This document shows, piece after piece, positions 44,413 through 51,261 of a stretch of DNA of 56,235 nucleotides. The first letter of the stretch is position 1. Each line of letters begins with the position of its first letter. This DNA comes from Oscillospiraceae bacterium (GTDB lineage: Bacteria > Bacillota > Clostridia > Oscillospirales > Acutalibacteraceae): assembly GCA_015066045.1 (NCBI GenBank), contig SVPD01000011.1:1-56235 (forward strand), in the 5' to 3' direction. The notes beneath the pieces are model-generated. The model had not been told where the DNA came from. It was given only the letters and a program-made list of their open reading frames with translations, and ran no database searches. Made by a program: the position numbers and the translations under genes.

Positions 44413-45624
44413 TTGACTGACGTAGAAAAAAGACGTAAATTCATAATAAATGTAGCATATTTCGGAATAGTAATCGCTCTGTGCTTTTTCTTTTTCAAAT
44501 ACGCTATGGGTACACTTTCTCCGATTATAGTCGCTTTTATAATCGCCGCTCTTCTCCAGAGACCTAAAAATTTCATTCTCCGAAAAACTCCCGTAAAAAA
44601 AGGCTTGGCATCTACAATATGTGTTCTCGGACTTTTAGCGGTTGTGCTCTTTTTTACGGCCTTGATAGGTGTCAGGATAGCGCAGGAAATCGGCGGCTTC
44701 ATCGACTATGTAATGCTCCAGCTGCAGAACATCGACTCTCTGGTAAACACCATCGAAAACGCTCTGCTGAATTTCGTTTCGAATTTCCCTGCATTTTTAA
44801 GCACTACTCTTAAAGAAAACATCGCTACTCTTTTCGTGGAAATCCGTGAATGGCTCGCAGGCACGAGCGACAATTTCACTCAGGATATAGCAGGCACCCT
44901 TGGCGGCTCCTTCAGTCTTTCCTGGATTACCGCTCCTATTTCGGGAGTTATATCCACCGCCAGACAGATTCCCTCCGTAATTATCGCCACGGTTATTTCC
45001 ATCGTTGCAGCCTGCTTCATTACGGCTGATTACGACCTTATAAAGCAGTTCATAAAGGCTCAGCTCACCGAAAAAAAGGCAAAGGATGTGTCCAGAGCTC
45101 TGGCTCTGCTGAAATCCTCTCTGGGAAAAATGGGCAAGGCTTACCTTTCCATCATCTGCATCACCTTTATCGAGCTTTCCATCGGCTTTTATGTACTCAG
45201 ACTTTTAGGTATCTTTTCCTCAAATTACATCGCTATCATCTCTCTGGTTACTGCCATAATCGACATCATCCCTGTTTTGGGTACGGGCACCGTACTGCTT
45301 CCCTGGATAGCATATTCACTCATAACGGGCAATTTCCCTATGGCTATAGGACTGGCAATAATGTACGCCTCCATCACCGTTATCAGACAGATTATCGAGC
45401 CGAAATTCGTGGCAGGTCAGTTAGGTCTTCCCCCCTTCCTTACCATCAGTGCTATGTATGTGGGACTGAAAATAATCGGTGTTCTGGGTATGTTCATCGC
45501 TCCGATGATAATTATTATGCTCAAGCTTCTCAATGACGAAGGCATACTTAATCTGTGGAAGCCCATCAAAAAGGCGGAGGAAGCGGCAACCGCCGAGCCG
45601 GTAAAAGCAGAGAAAAAGAAATAA
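44413..45624 (+). CDS. AI-2E family transporter (permease)
   Basis: 403 residues from a TTG at 44413 six bases after GTGAGGTG; an ATG 21 bases earlier has no ribosome site. It has about eight membrane segments in the AI-2E/PerM arrangement: two at the N-terminus, a large loop, then a run including IAIISLVTAIIDIIPVLGTGTVLLPW, the family's diagnostic DxxPxxGT motif. The tail is basic and charged (EEAATAEPVKAEKKK). Members move small solutes or ions; AI-2 export is only one proposed role. TATAAT at 44376-44381 could be its -10 box. Confidence 0.88.
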   Translation: MTDVEKRRKFIINVAYFGIVIALCFFFFKYAMGTLSPIIVAFIIAALLQRPKNFILRKTPVKKGLASTICVLGLLAVVLFFTALIGVRIAQEIGGFIDYVMLQLQNIDSLVNTIENALLNFVSNFPAFLSTTLKENIATLFVEIREWLAGTSDNFTQDIAGTLGGSFSLSWITAPISGVISTARQIPSVIIATVISIVAACFITADYDLIKQFIKAQLTEKKAKDVSRALALLKSSLGKMGKAYLSIICITFIELSIGFYVLRLLGIFSSNYIAIISLVTAIIDIIPVLGTGTVLLPWIAYSLITGNFPMAIGLAIMYASITVIRQIIEPKFVAGQLGLPPFLTISAMYVGLKIIGVLGMFIAPMIIIMLKLLNDEGILNLWKPIKKAEEAATAEPVKAEKKK

Positions 45625-45649
45625 AGCTTAAAAATTTCTACCATATTTC

Positions 45650-46159
45650 AAAAAAATAACCCGTCATTTGGGCGGCACTTCATAAGGAAGTTAAGGTTTT
45701 TATTGGCTATTTTCCGCTTTGACGTTGCGAAAGGGGCTTTTGCACTACGCGCAGACCAAAAAGCAAAACAAAAACAGATGTGTTTAAGTCGCTTCTGACT
45801 TATAAAACACATCTGTTTTAATTGTTTTACGGAATAATATGGTGTTGCATATAATAAATATTTGCTTTTTTAGACGTTTTTTCGCCCTCTCGAGGTATAA
45901 TCATACATCTTCGGAGCGAAGAAAACGCCTTCTGCATCTTACTGCAACAGCCCCTTGTCACTTCCTCAAACCAAAAAAACATCTCAATAAAAACTGCTTT
46001 GCACCTTAAAATTCAGATAGTTTTGATGAAGAACAAGGCAAAAACGCTCGTAATCCTTGCGGATTATGAGCGTTTTTAACACAGTTATTCGCAAAAATAG
46101 CGAATTTTAAGGCTTAAATTCCTTATGATGTGTCGCCCTTTGACGGGTTTAATTTTTTT
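45650..46159. mobile_element. MITE-like non-coding element with imperfect terminal inverted repeats
   Basis: The left end (45650-45695: AATAACCCGTCATTTGGGC then GGCACTTCATAAGGAAG) matches the reverse complement of the right end (46118-46159: TTAAACCCGTCAAAGGGC then GACACATCATAAGGAAT) over about 40 bases with few mismatches. The roughly 430 bases between have no plausible ORF but hold strong hairpins: AACAGATGTGTTT/AAACACATCTGTT (about 45775-45820), AAAAACGCTC/GAGCGTTTTT (about 46041-46078) and a nested CCTTAAAATTC/GAATTTTAAGG pair (46004-46014 with 46102-46112). I read it as a non-autonomous transposable element; the parent family is not recognised. Confidence 0.65.
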
Positions 46160-46174
46160 GGCACGTATGCCTGA

Positions 46175-47092
46175 TTAAATATGAATATCAGCTATAACAG
46201 GGTAATGATCAGAGGGATACATACCCTGAACGGTATCCCTGATAACCTTATATGTATCTACGGGTGTGCCCTTGGTAAGGAAGATAAAGTCGATAGCGCC
46301 CTGTCCTTCGTCTGCCTTTTTGCCGTAATTATGGTAGGTTATACCTGCTCCGACCGCTACATCCGCAGTTATGGCGGCATCATCGGCACCTGCAGTCATA
46401 GATGCATAAACATCGCCGTCACTGTAGGTGTTAAAGTCACCCGTGATTACCACGGTGCCCTGTGTCTGTAATTTAGCCATTTCAGCTAAAAGCACCTTAC
46501 ACTGTGCATCTCTGGTGCTTTCGAGAACATGGTCGAGATGTGTGTTTATGTGAGTATAAACCTTACCGGTTTCCTTGTCCTCCAGAACTGCCCACGAAGC
46601 GATTCTTCTGCAGGCACTGTCGTAGTCTACGGAATATTTCTTATAGGGTGTCTCGGAAAGCCAGAAGGTGCCGCTGTCGAGAAGATTATACTTGTCCTTA
46701 AGATAATATACGCAGTTATACTCGCTTAAGGGGCCGAAGAAATCTCTGGCCTGACCGATACGGGCATATCTGTCCCCTACCTTTTCGTCGAGTATGCGGA
46801 GCCATTTCGGTGTGGCCTCCTGAATACCGAAGGAATCGGGTGCATACTGATTTATAACCTCGAGAGCAATCTGTGAACGGTTATCAATGCTTCCCTCCGG
46901 ATCATCCTTGCAGCGAAGATTAAAGGACATTACACGGGTGGCTCCGGCATCCTTTTCAGGCACACCGTCGAGAACGATTTCACCGAAGTCGATAAGGTCG
47001 GCCTTTTTACTCAGTGCCACACCTGCTGCTGCCACTGCACCAACGGCTATCACTGCCGCAAGGGCTATGAGAATTACTTTGCTTTTTTTCAT
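46175..47092 (-). CDS. Secreted endonuclease/exonuclease/phosphatase-family protein
   Basis: 305 residues. An N-terminal signal anchor (VILIALAAVIAVGAVAAAGVAL) precedes an EEP domain: MSFNLRCKDDPEGSIDNR, GIQEAT (catalytic Glu), THLDH, VITGDFNTYSDGD and SDHYPVIADI (catalytic His/Asp) are all present. It is a metal-dependent phosphodiesterase of DNA, phospholipid or phosphosugar at the cell surface; the substrate cannot be told. Its promoter is TTGATT-17-TAGAAT at 47148-47120. Confidence 0.88.
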   Translation of the reverse strand: MKKSKVILIALAAVIAVGAVAAAGVALSKKADLIDFGEIVLDGVPEKDAGATRVMSFNLRCKDDPEGSIDNRSQIALEVINQYAPDSFGIQEATPKWLRILDEKVGDRYARIGQARDFFGPLSEYNCVYYLKDKYNLLDSGTFWLSETPYKKYSVDYDSACRRIASWAVLEDKETGKVYTHINTHLDHVLESTRDAQCKVLLAEMAKLQTQGTVVITGDFNTYSDGDVYASMTAGADDAAITADVAVGAGITYHNYGKKADEGQGAIDFIFLTKGTPVDTYKVIRDTVQGMYPSDHYPVIADIHI

Positions 47093-47119
47093 ATTTTTTC
47101 CTCCTTGGTTTATAGATTT

Positions 47120-47148
47120 ATTCTACATCAGAATAGTAAAAAAATCAA
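47120..47148 (-). promoter_or_regulatory. Promoter of the EEP-family gene
   Basis: TTGATT (47148-47143), 17 bases, TAGAAT (47125-47120) on the minus strand. Confidence 0.6.
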
Positions 47149-47168
47149 GTAAAGAATTACATAAAAAA

Positions 47169-47188
47169 GCAGAGGATTAATCCTCTGC
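47169..47188 (-). terminator. Terminator overlapping the stop of the duplicated membrane protein
   Basis: GCAGAGGAT/ATCCTCTGC with the TAA stop codon of the gene at its apex; a T-run follows on the minus strand. Confidence 0.75.
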
Positions 47189-48697
47189 CTCATAAATAAC
47201 ATAATTCAGTCTGAACGGTCCCTTATGTCTGTAGGGATATATTTTCAGCACCAGTGTTCCGAGAAGAGCACCCGACACGTTAAGAACTATATCGCCCATA
47301 GTGTCCATAATAGCATAGCGGTTAATGTCTATATAATCAAACAGTGTCTGAAACTTAGGTGTACCCAAGGCCTTGGCATAGGACCAATGCTGAACATCAT
47401 TCGGCACACCGCTGAGCATACCCACTATCTGGTCACAGGAAAACTCAAATATTTCCCAGAAGGTGGTAGCCATAAAGCAGAAGCCTACGGATGCAATAAG
47501 AATAAGCGGGAATGCTGCCGTTTTCTTTTCCTTTCTGATAAGAGCGCAGGCAAATTCATAGCCGAAAAAGACTATGCCGAAGCCGCACATAAAATGAAGG
47601 AAGGAATCCCAGAGACGTACCTCATAATAAAAATTGAAAAGATAGCCTGCCACAACTGCGATAAAATCGACTATGATTATCGCCCACTGCATTATGGGGC
47701 GGATATACCTGAAAACTGTCCATTTCGGCATAGCTATACATACTTCCCAGGTAAACATTACACCTAAATTCATCAGTATTTCCACCGGAATAACAGGTGA
47801 AAAAGGCTTATCAAAGAGTGATTTGATAAAAAGTCCCACCATTGCAAGTCTTATTACCCACCAGAAAGCATAGGTACGGGGAGTGCAGTCGTTTTTCAGA
47901 CGGCTGATATAGCCTTCACCCTCCCGCTCGCTTTCGGGTGTTTTAACGTAGTTATTATCATAATCGATATCGTATCTGTATTTTCCTCTGAGTCGGTAAG
48001 GAAAAACATTAATGAAAATCAGAGCCGCAAAAGCACCTGCTGTATGAATAAGAATATCACCCATAATGTCCATCAGCGGATAACGGGCACTGTCGATGGC
48101 AGGGATAAAGCTCTCCGCTCTGACCTCCCCCGCCAGCTCAGCCGACCAGAACTGTGCATTACCTGCCGTTCCGGTAACAAGACCTAAAAGCTGGTCAGAA
48201 ACAAACTCTCCGAGCTCGTAAATGTTAAGAAAGATGAAGCTGACACCGAAGGCAGCGAAGAAAACCATAGCCTTGGTAGCGGCGAAACGGTATTTTTTCA
48301 CCACCGCATAGGCTATCTCGTAGCCGTAAAGAACAGACCAGACACCGAAAAACGCCGTAAGAAGCGGATCAAAAAGTCTGAGCTCGTAATATGCATTCAG
48401 AAATACCCCGCAGAACGAGGACAGGGCAAGACCTGTGTTAAGAGCCGTATGTACCGACACGGGCAGCAGACGGAAAATGCTTTTTTTCGGCATAGCCTGC
48501 GAAAACTCCCAGAGGAAGGACCCGAAAAAGCACAGAGCGATGTGTATTATTCCCGTTGCGGCAGTGCTTCCCTGCGCAATACGGTCAGTAAAAGAATAGC
48601 TGAAAAGAGCATAAAGCATCAGCACCCTGAGCAAGGACCAATACAGGAAAGTATGCAATTTGCAGCCGCCTTTAAGACGGGAAATATACTCTTTCAT
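47177..48697 (-). CDS. Membrane protein made of two tandem copies of one domain
   Basis: 506 residues. Residues 4-240 and 268-495 align as two copies: YISRLKGGC/YISRLKNDC, LWEFSQAMPKKSIFRLL/TWEVCIAMPKWTVFRYI, YYELRLFDPLL/YYEVRLWDSFL, YGYEIAYAVV/FGYEFACALI, YELGEFVSDQLLGLVTG/WEIFEFSCDQIVGMLSG and RYPLMDIMGDI/RYAIMDTMGDI. Each copy has about six membrane segments and conserved acidic residues within the membrane, resembling DUF2238/YjdF-type proteins. Function unknown; the repeated acidic pattern suggests an enzyme or ion-coupled transporter formed by pseudo-dimerisation. It has its own promoter and terminator. Confidence 0.7.
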   Translation of the reverse strand: MKEYISRLKGGCKLHTFLYWSLLRVLMLYALFSYSFTDRIAQGSTAATGIIHIALCFFGSFLWEFSQAMPKKSIFRLLPVSVHTALNTGLALSSFCGVFLNAYYELRLFDPLLTAFFGVWSVLYGYEIAYAVVKKYRFAATKAMVFFAAFGVSFIFLNIYELGEFVSDQLLGLVTGTAGNAQFWSAELAGEVRAESFIPAIDSARYPLMDIMGDILIHTAGAFAALIFINVFPYRLRGKYRYDIDYDNNYVKTPESEREGEGYISRLKNDCTPRTYAFWWVIRLAMVGLFIKSLFDKPFSPVIPVEILMNLGVMFTWEVCIAMPKWTVFRYIRPIMQWAIIIVDFIAVVAGYLFNFYYEVRLWDSFLHFMCGFGIVFFGYEFACALIRKEKKTAAFPLILIASVGFCFMATTFWEIFEFSCDQIVGMLSGVPNDVQHWSYAKALGTPKFQTLFDYIDINRYAIMDTMGDIVLNVSGALLGTLVLKIYPYRHKGPFRLNYVIYEAED

Positions 48698-48729
48698 CGT
48701 CTGCCTCCGTAAAATTCAAAATCTAAGGC

Positions 48730-48758
48730 ATTATAACACATATTTACCGATTTGTCAC
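48730..48758 (-). promoter_or_regulatory. Promoter of the duplicated membrane protein
   Basis: GTGACA (48758-48753), 17 bases ending TGT, TATAAT (48735-48730) on the minus strand. Confidence 0.65.
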
Positions 48759-48785
48759 GGTTTTTAAAAAATATATCAAAAAATA

Positions 48786-48911
48786 CTACATTTACGGCAT
48801 TTTTGTTTGATAAAAAAGCAAGGCTTATGCTTAGGACGATGATGCTTCACGAGGGTTTGCGGTTTGAGTAGAGCTACGATTTATAAATATGCGGGGCTTT
48901 TGGAAGGGTAA
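48786..48911 (+). pseudogene. Decayed 3' end of a helix-turn-helix gene
   Basis: Two overlapping frames read like one broken protein: KARLMLRTMMLHEGLRFE-stop, then in another frame GLSRATIYKYAGLLEG-stop (TAA at 48909). SRATIYKY is the recognition-helix pattern of resolvase- or regulator-type HTH motifs. An intact plus-strand terminator follows at once, as after a true gene end. This is a low-confidence reading of about 40 codons. Confidence 0.3.
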
Positions 48912-48917
48912 AAGTTA

Positions 48918-48940
48918 AAGGAACGGACGGACCGTTCCTT
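48918..48940 (+). terminator. Orphan plus-strand terminator
   Basis: AAGGAACGG/CCGTTCCTT with a 5-base loop followed by TTTTTTT. No intact plus-strand gene lies upstream; it probably belonged to the decayed gene. Confidence 0.75.
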
Positions 48941-49019
48941 TTTTTGTCAGACAAATTGGAATTTGCTCAATCTCTTATATGTGATTGGTTCGTTGTAGGT
49001 GTTCCTGCTTTAAGAGAAC

Positions 49020-49967
49020 TTATCGTTCATCTCGCATATTGTCGAGTGTTGGTGCTGGCGTTACAACTCTTCCGTTTTCGTCAAAACCAATTGGGTCTAT
49101 AGCCAACAGCTGTGTGTCGTGGTCCGTATCAAGTGTTATATGATATGCCGTCAAAAGCTCACCGTCTTTGTTTGTAAAAATACAGTTATGTCCACTGTGA
49201 TACAAGCCATCAACTCCGATGGGTGTTATAATCGGGTTTTTTGCATCTTTTATCCAAGGTCCTTTTATATTTTCTGCATACGCCACTCCAATCTCATATG
49301 AACGGGTGAAAGAACTGTAAAAACAGTAATATGTATTATTGTATTTAATTATGAACTGACCTTCGTTTTTAGTATCCCAGCCATTTTCAGAAGCTTCAAT
49401 AACGGACATTCCCTCTCCAATGAGTTTAGCATTTTCAAGATTGATTTCAAACATAAAAATCCCTTTGCCTGAACAAACGGATATGTAAGTTTTTCCATCG
49501 TTATCTGTAAACAAATTTGCATCATTTCCGTTAATGCATGGATGTAGTCCCTCATCATATTTCTTTTGAGTGAAATAGGGTTCTTTGTCATTTAATATTC
49601 TGTAATTTCCGTCAATTGTGTCACTTACAGCAATCAGCGGGTTCTGACCAACACCGATATCGTCATTTCTGCAATTTACAGTAAGGTAAAATTTGCCATC
49701 TTTCTTATGTATTTCCGGTGCCCACCAATAGTCACGAAACCACGAGTCATGACTGGCCAAACTCCTGTGAAGAATAAAACCAATTTTTTCCCATTTTTGA
49801 AGGTCTCCGCTTTTCCAAAGCATAACACCCTCACTTTTTCCGTTCCAGTACGGCGGTATTGTTCCCGTTAAGTAATAAGTATCTCCCTCAAGAATTATGA
49901 GTGGGTCACGGATGTTCCGGATGACATCCGTTGCGATAGGATTTTTATAAATGAAATCATTATACAT
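49020..49967 (-). CDS. Glycoside hydrolase family 43 enzyme
   Basis: 315 residues, no signal peptide, so probably cytoplasmic. It has the five-bladed propeller layout with the expected acids: Asp21 in NIRDPLI (general base), Asp149 in NGNDANLF (pKa modulator) and Glu202 in NEGQFIIKYNN (general acid). Family members cleave arabinosyl or xylosyl links from plant polysaccharide fragments; specificity is not predictable. Codons are more AT-rich than in the neighbours, and the gene stands alone between a decayed gene end and a repeat/tRNA region, which suggests transfer. Confidence 0.88.
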   Translation of the reverse strand: MYNDFIYKNPIATDVIRNIRDPLIILEGDTYYLTGTIPPYWNGKSEGVMLWKSGDLQKWEKIGFILHRSLASHDSWFRDYWWAPEIHKKDGKFYLTVNCRNDDIGVGQNPLIAVSDTIDGNYRILNDKEPYFTQKKYDEGLHPCINGNDANLFTDNDGKTYISVCSGKGIFMFEINLENAKLIGEGMSVIEASENGWDTKNEGQFIIKYNNTYYCFYSSFTRSYEIGVAYAENIKGPWIKDAKNPIITPIGVDGLYHSGHNCIFTNKDGELLTAYHITLDTDHDTQLLAIDPIGFDENGRVVTPAPTLDNMRDER

Positions 49968-50003
49968 TTCTTATACCTCTGCAAATTCTTGTTTGTAGTG
50001 CTG

Positions 50004-50032
50004 ATTATATCACACATAATCTGAAATTGCAA
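50004..50032 (-). promoter_or_regulatory. Promoter of the GH43 gene
   Basis: TTGCAA (50032-50027), 17 bases, TATAAT (50009-50004) on the minus strand. Confidence 0.65.
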
Positions 50033-50039
50033 TCGGGTG

Positions 50040-50145
50040 CGGGTGCCCCTCCCGTAATTATTAATTATTCATCAGCGAAGCGACTTCATTCTTCATTATT
50101 CATTCAAAAATCCGTTCTTTTGCACCAATGAAAAATGAATAATAC
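50040..50145. repeat. AT-rich intergenic repeat
   Basis: ATTATTAATTATTCAT and CTTCATTATTCATT direct motifs and an ATTATTCATT/AATGAATAAT inverted pair (about 50095-50142) fill the gap between the GH43 promoter and the tRNA terminator. It looks like a dispersed intergenic repeat; no gene is seen in it. Confidence 0.4.
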
Positions 50146-50185
50146 AAACAAAAATCCGCCCACTTACGTGAACGGATTTTTGTTT
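50146..50185 (-). terminator. Terminator of tRNA-Thr
   Basis: AAACAAAAATCCG pairs with CGGATTTTTGTTT directly after the tRNA 3' end; a T-rich strand follows on the minus side. Confidence 0.75.
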
Positions 50186-50260
50186 GGAGCTGATAACCGG
50201 ATTTGAACCGGTGACCTCATCCTTACCAAGGATGCACTCTACCTACTGAGCTATATCAGC
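50185..50260 (-). tRNA. tRNA-Thr (anticodon GGT)
   Basis: The minus strand reads GCTGATATAGCTCAGTAGG for the acceptor and D arm, the anticodon arm CATCC-TTGGTAA-GGATG with GGT in the loop, the T arm CCGGTTCAAATCCGG and the encoded CCA end. All four stems pair. It decodes ACC/ACU threonine codons. It stands alone with its own terminator. Confidence 0.95.
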
Positions 50261-50394
50261 ACGCTTTATTTGTGAAAGCCTATTGATTATAGCCTATTTT
50301 ATTTCACTTGTCAACCTTTATAGAGAAATTTTTAAAATTTTTTTATTCGACTGCCGTTACGGCTGCATTTCGCTATTATCTTGCCTGAAAAGCA

Positions 50395-50423
50395 TTGACG
50401 GAGTTTTTCCCGTGTGCTATACT
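50395..50423 (+). promoter_or_regulatory. Promoter of the 50.5-kb membrane protein
   Basis: TTGACG (50395-50400), 17 bases, TATACT (50418-50423). The 130 bases between the tRNA and this promoter hold nothing else that I can see. Confidence 0.7.
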
Positions 50424-50468
50424 TTTTTCGGGGGTTTCCCTAATACAGAAAGAAAAGGAGAAAATATT

Positions 50469-51113
50469 ATGTTATTCGGTGACGGCTCTTCTGCTGCAAT
50501 GGCAGCTGCCGAAGCGGCGGCCCAGGCAGTCAGAAGCACAGACAATTTCAACTGGACCTTCATCACTCTGCTCGCCCTGGTAGTATGCGGTGTTTATATC
50601 CCGCAGATCAAAAAGAAAAACTACAACGGTATTGCGGCGGCACTTGCACTTTACGGTGTTCATTGGTTTTATGAAATAATGAACGCTGTGATTGCTCACT
50701 TTTCGGGCTATGCCCTATGGACCGTAAGCCCTGAAAGCACCTCATTCATTCTGCTTATCGGTGTAAGCTGGGAGCTTTCTCTTATGTTCTCTATCGCCGG
50801 CTTTATGGCAGACCTTATGCCCGCAGACAAAAACAAGAAAATCCTCGGTATGAACAACAGAATCGCATTTGCCATAGGTAATGCGGCGTTCTTCTCAATA
50901 TTCGAGATTTTCCTCGCATCTACTCCCGCTTTTATCTGGGTTTACAAATGGTGGGGCGCGCTTCCCGTTTTCATTACCACCTACATACCCTTCTTCCTTG
51001 CCGCAAACCTCATTTACGACAAGCCGAGAAAAACTCAGATCAAATTTCTGGCAATTCTCTGGGGACTCGATGCCATTCTGCTCGCAGTTCTCATCCCCCT
51101 CGGCATCATCTGA
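50469..51113 (+). CDS. Six-segment membrane protein of unknown function
   Basis: 214 residues from the ATG at 50469 (AAAGGAG upstream; the longer frame to 50283 crosses the promoter). An Ala-rich N-terminus is followed by about six membrane segments (WTFITLLALVVCGVYIPQI, FILLIGVSWELSLMFSIAGFM, FFSIFEIFLASTPAFIWVY, FLAILWGLDAILLAVLIPLG). Conserved-looking polar positions include Glu and Trp within the segments. No family recognised. It has its own promoter and terminator. Confidence 0.65.
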   Translation: MLFGDGSSAAMAAAEAAAQAVRSTDNFNWTFITLLALVVCGVYIPQIKKKNYNGIAAALALYGVHWFYEIMNAVIAHFSGYALWTVSPESTSFILLIGVSWELSLMFSIAGFMADLMPADKNKKILGMNNRIAFAIGNAAFFSIFEIFLASTPAFIWVYKWWGALPVFITTYIPFFLAANLIYDKPRKTQIKFLAILWGLDAILLAVLIPLGII

Positions 51114-51126
51114 TTCATCATCTTTC

Positions 51127-51151
51127 GGACACTCCCTCGACGGGGGTGTCC
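51127..51151 (+). terminator. Terminator of the 50.5-kb membrane protein
   Basis: GGACACTCCC/GGGGGTGTCC with loop TCGAC, followed by TTTTTTT. Confidence 0.85.
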
Positions 51152-51169
51152 TTTTTTTGCCTTTAGCTA

Positions 51170-51197
51170 TTGACAAACGGAAAATAATGGCTATAAT
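51170..51197 (+). promoter_or_regulatory. Promoter of htpG
   Basis: TTGACA (51170-51175), 16 bases, TATAAT (51192-51197); the start of transcription would fall inside the CIRCE operator. Confidence 0.85.
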
Positions 51198-51202
51198 TAA
51201 TT

Positions 51203-51229
51203 TTAGCACTCTGATGAGCCGAGTGCTAA
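51203..51229. promoter_or_regulatory. CIRCE operator (HrcA binding site)
   Basis: TTAGCACTC, nine bases, GAGTGCTAA is an exact match to the CIRCE consensus, placed right after the -10 box of htpG. HrcA should repress htpG here until heat or misfolding titrates GroE. Confidence 0.93.
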
Positions 51230-51261
51230 AAAAGTATTTTTTAGACAGGAGTTAATATAAA

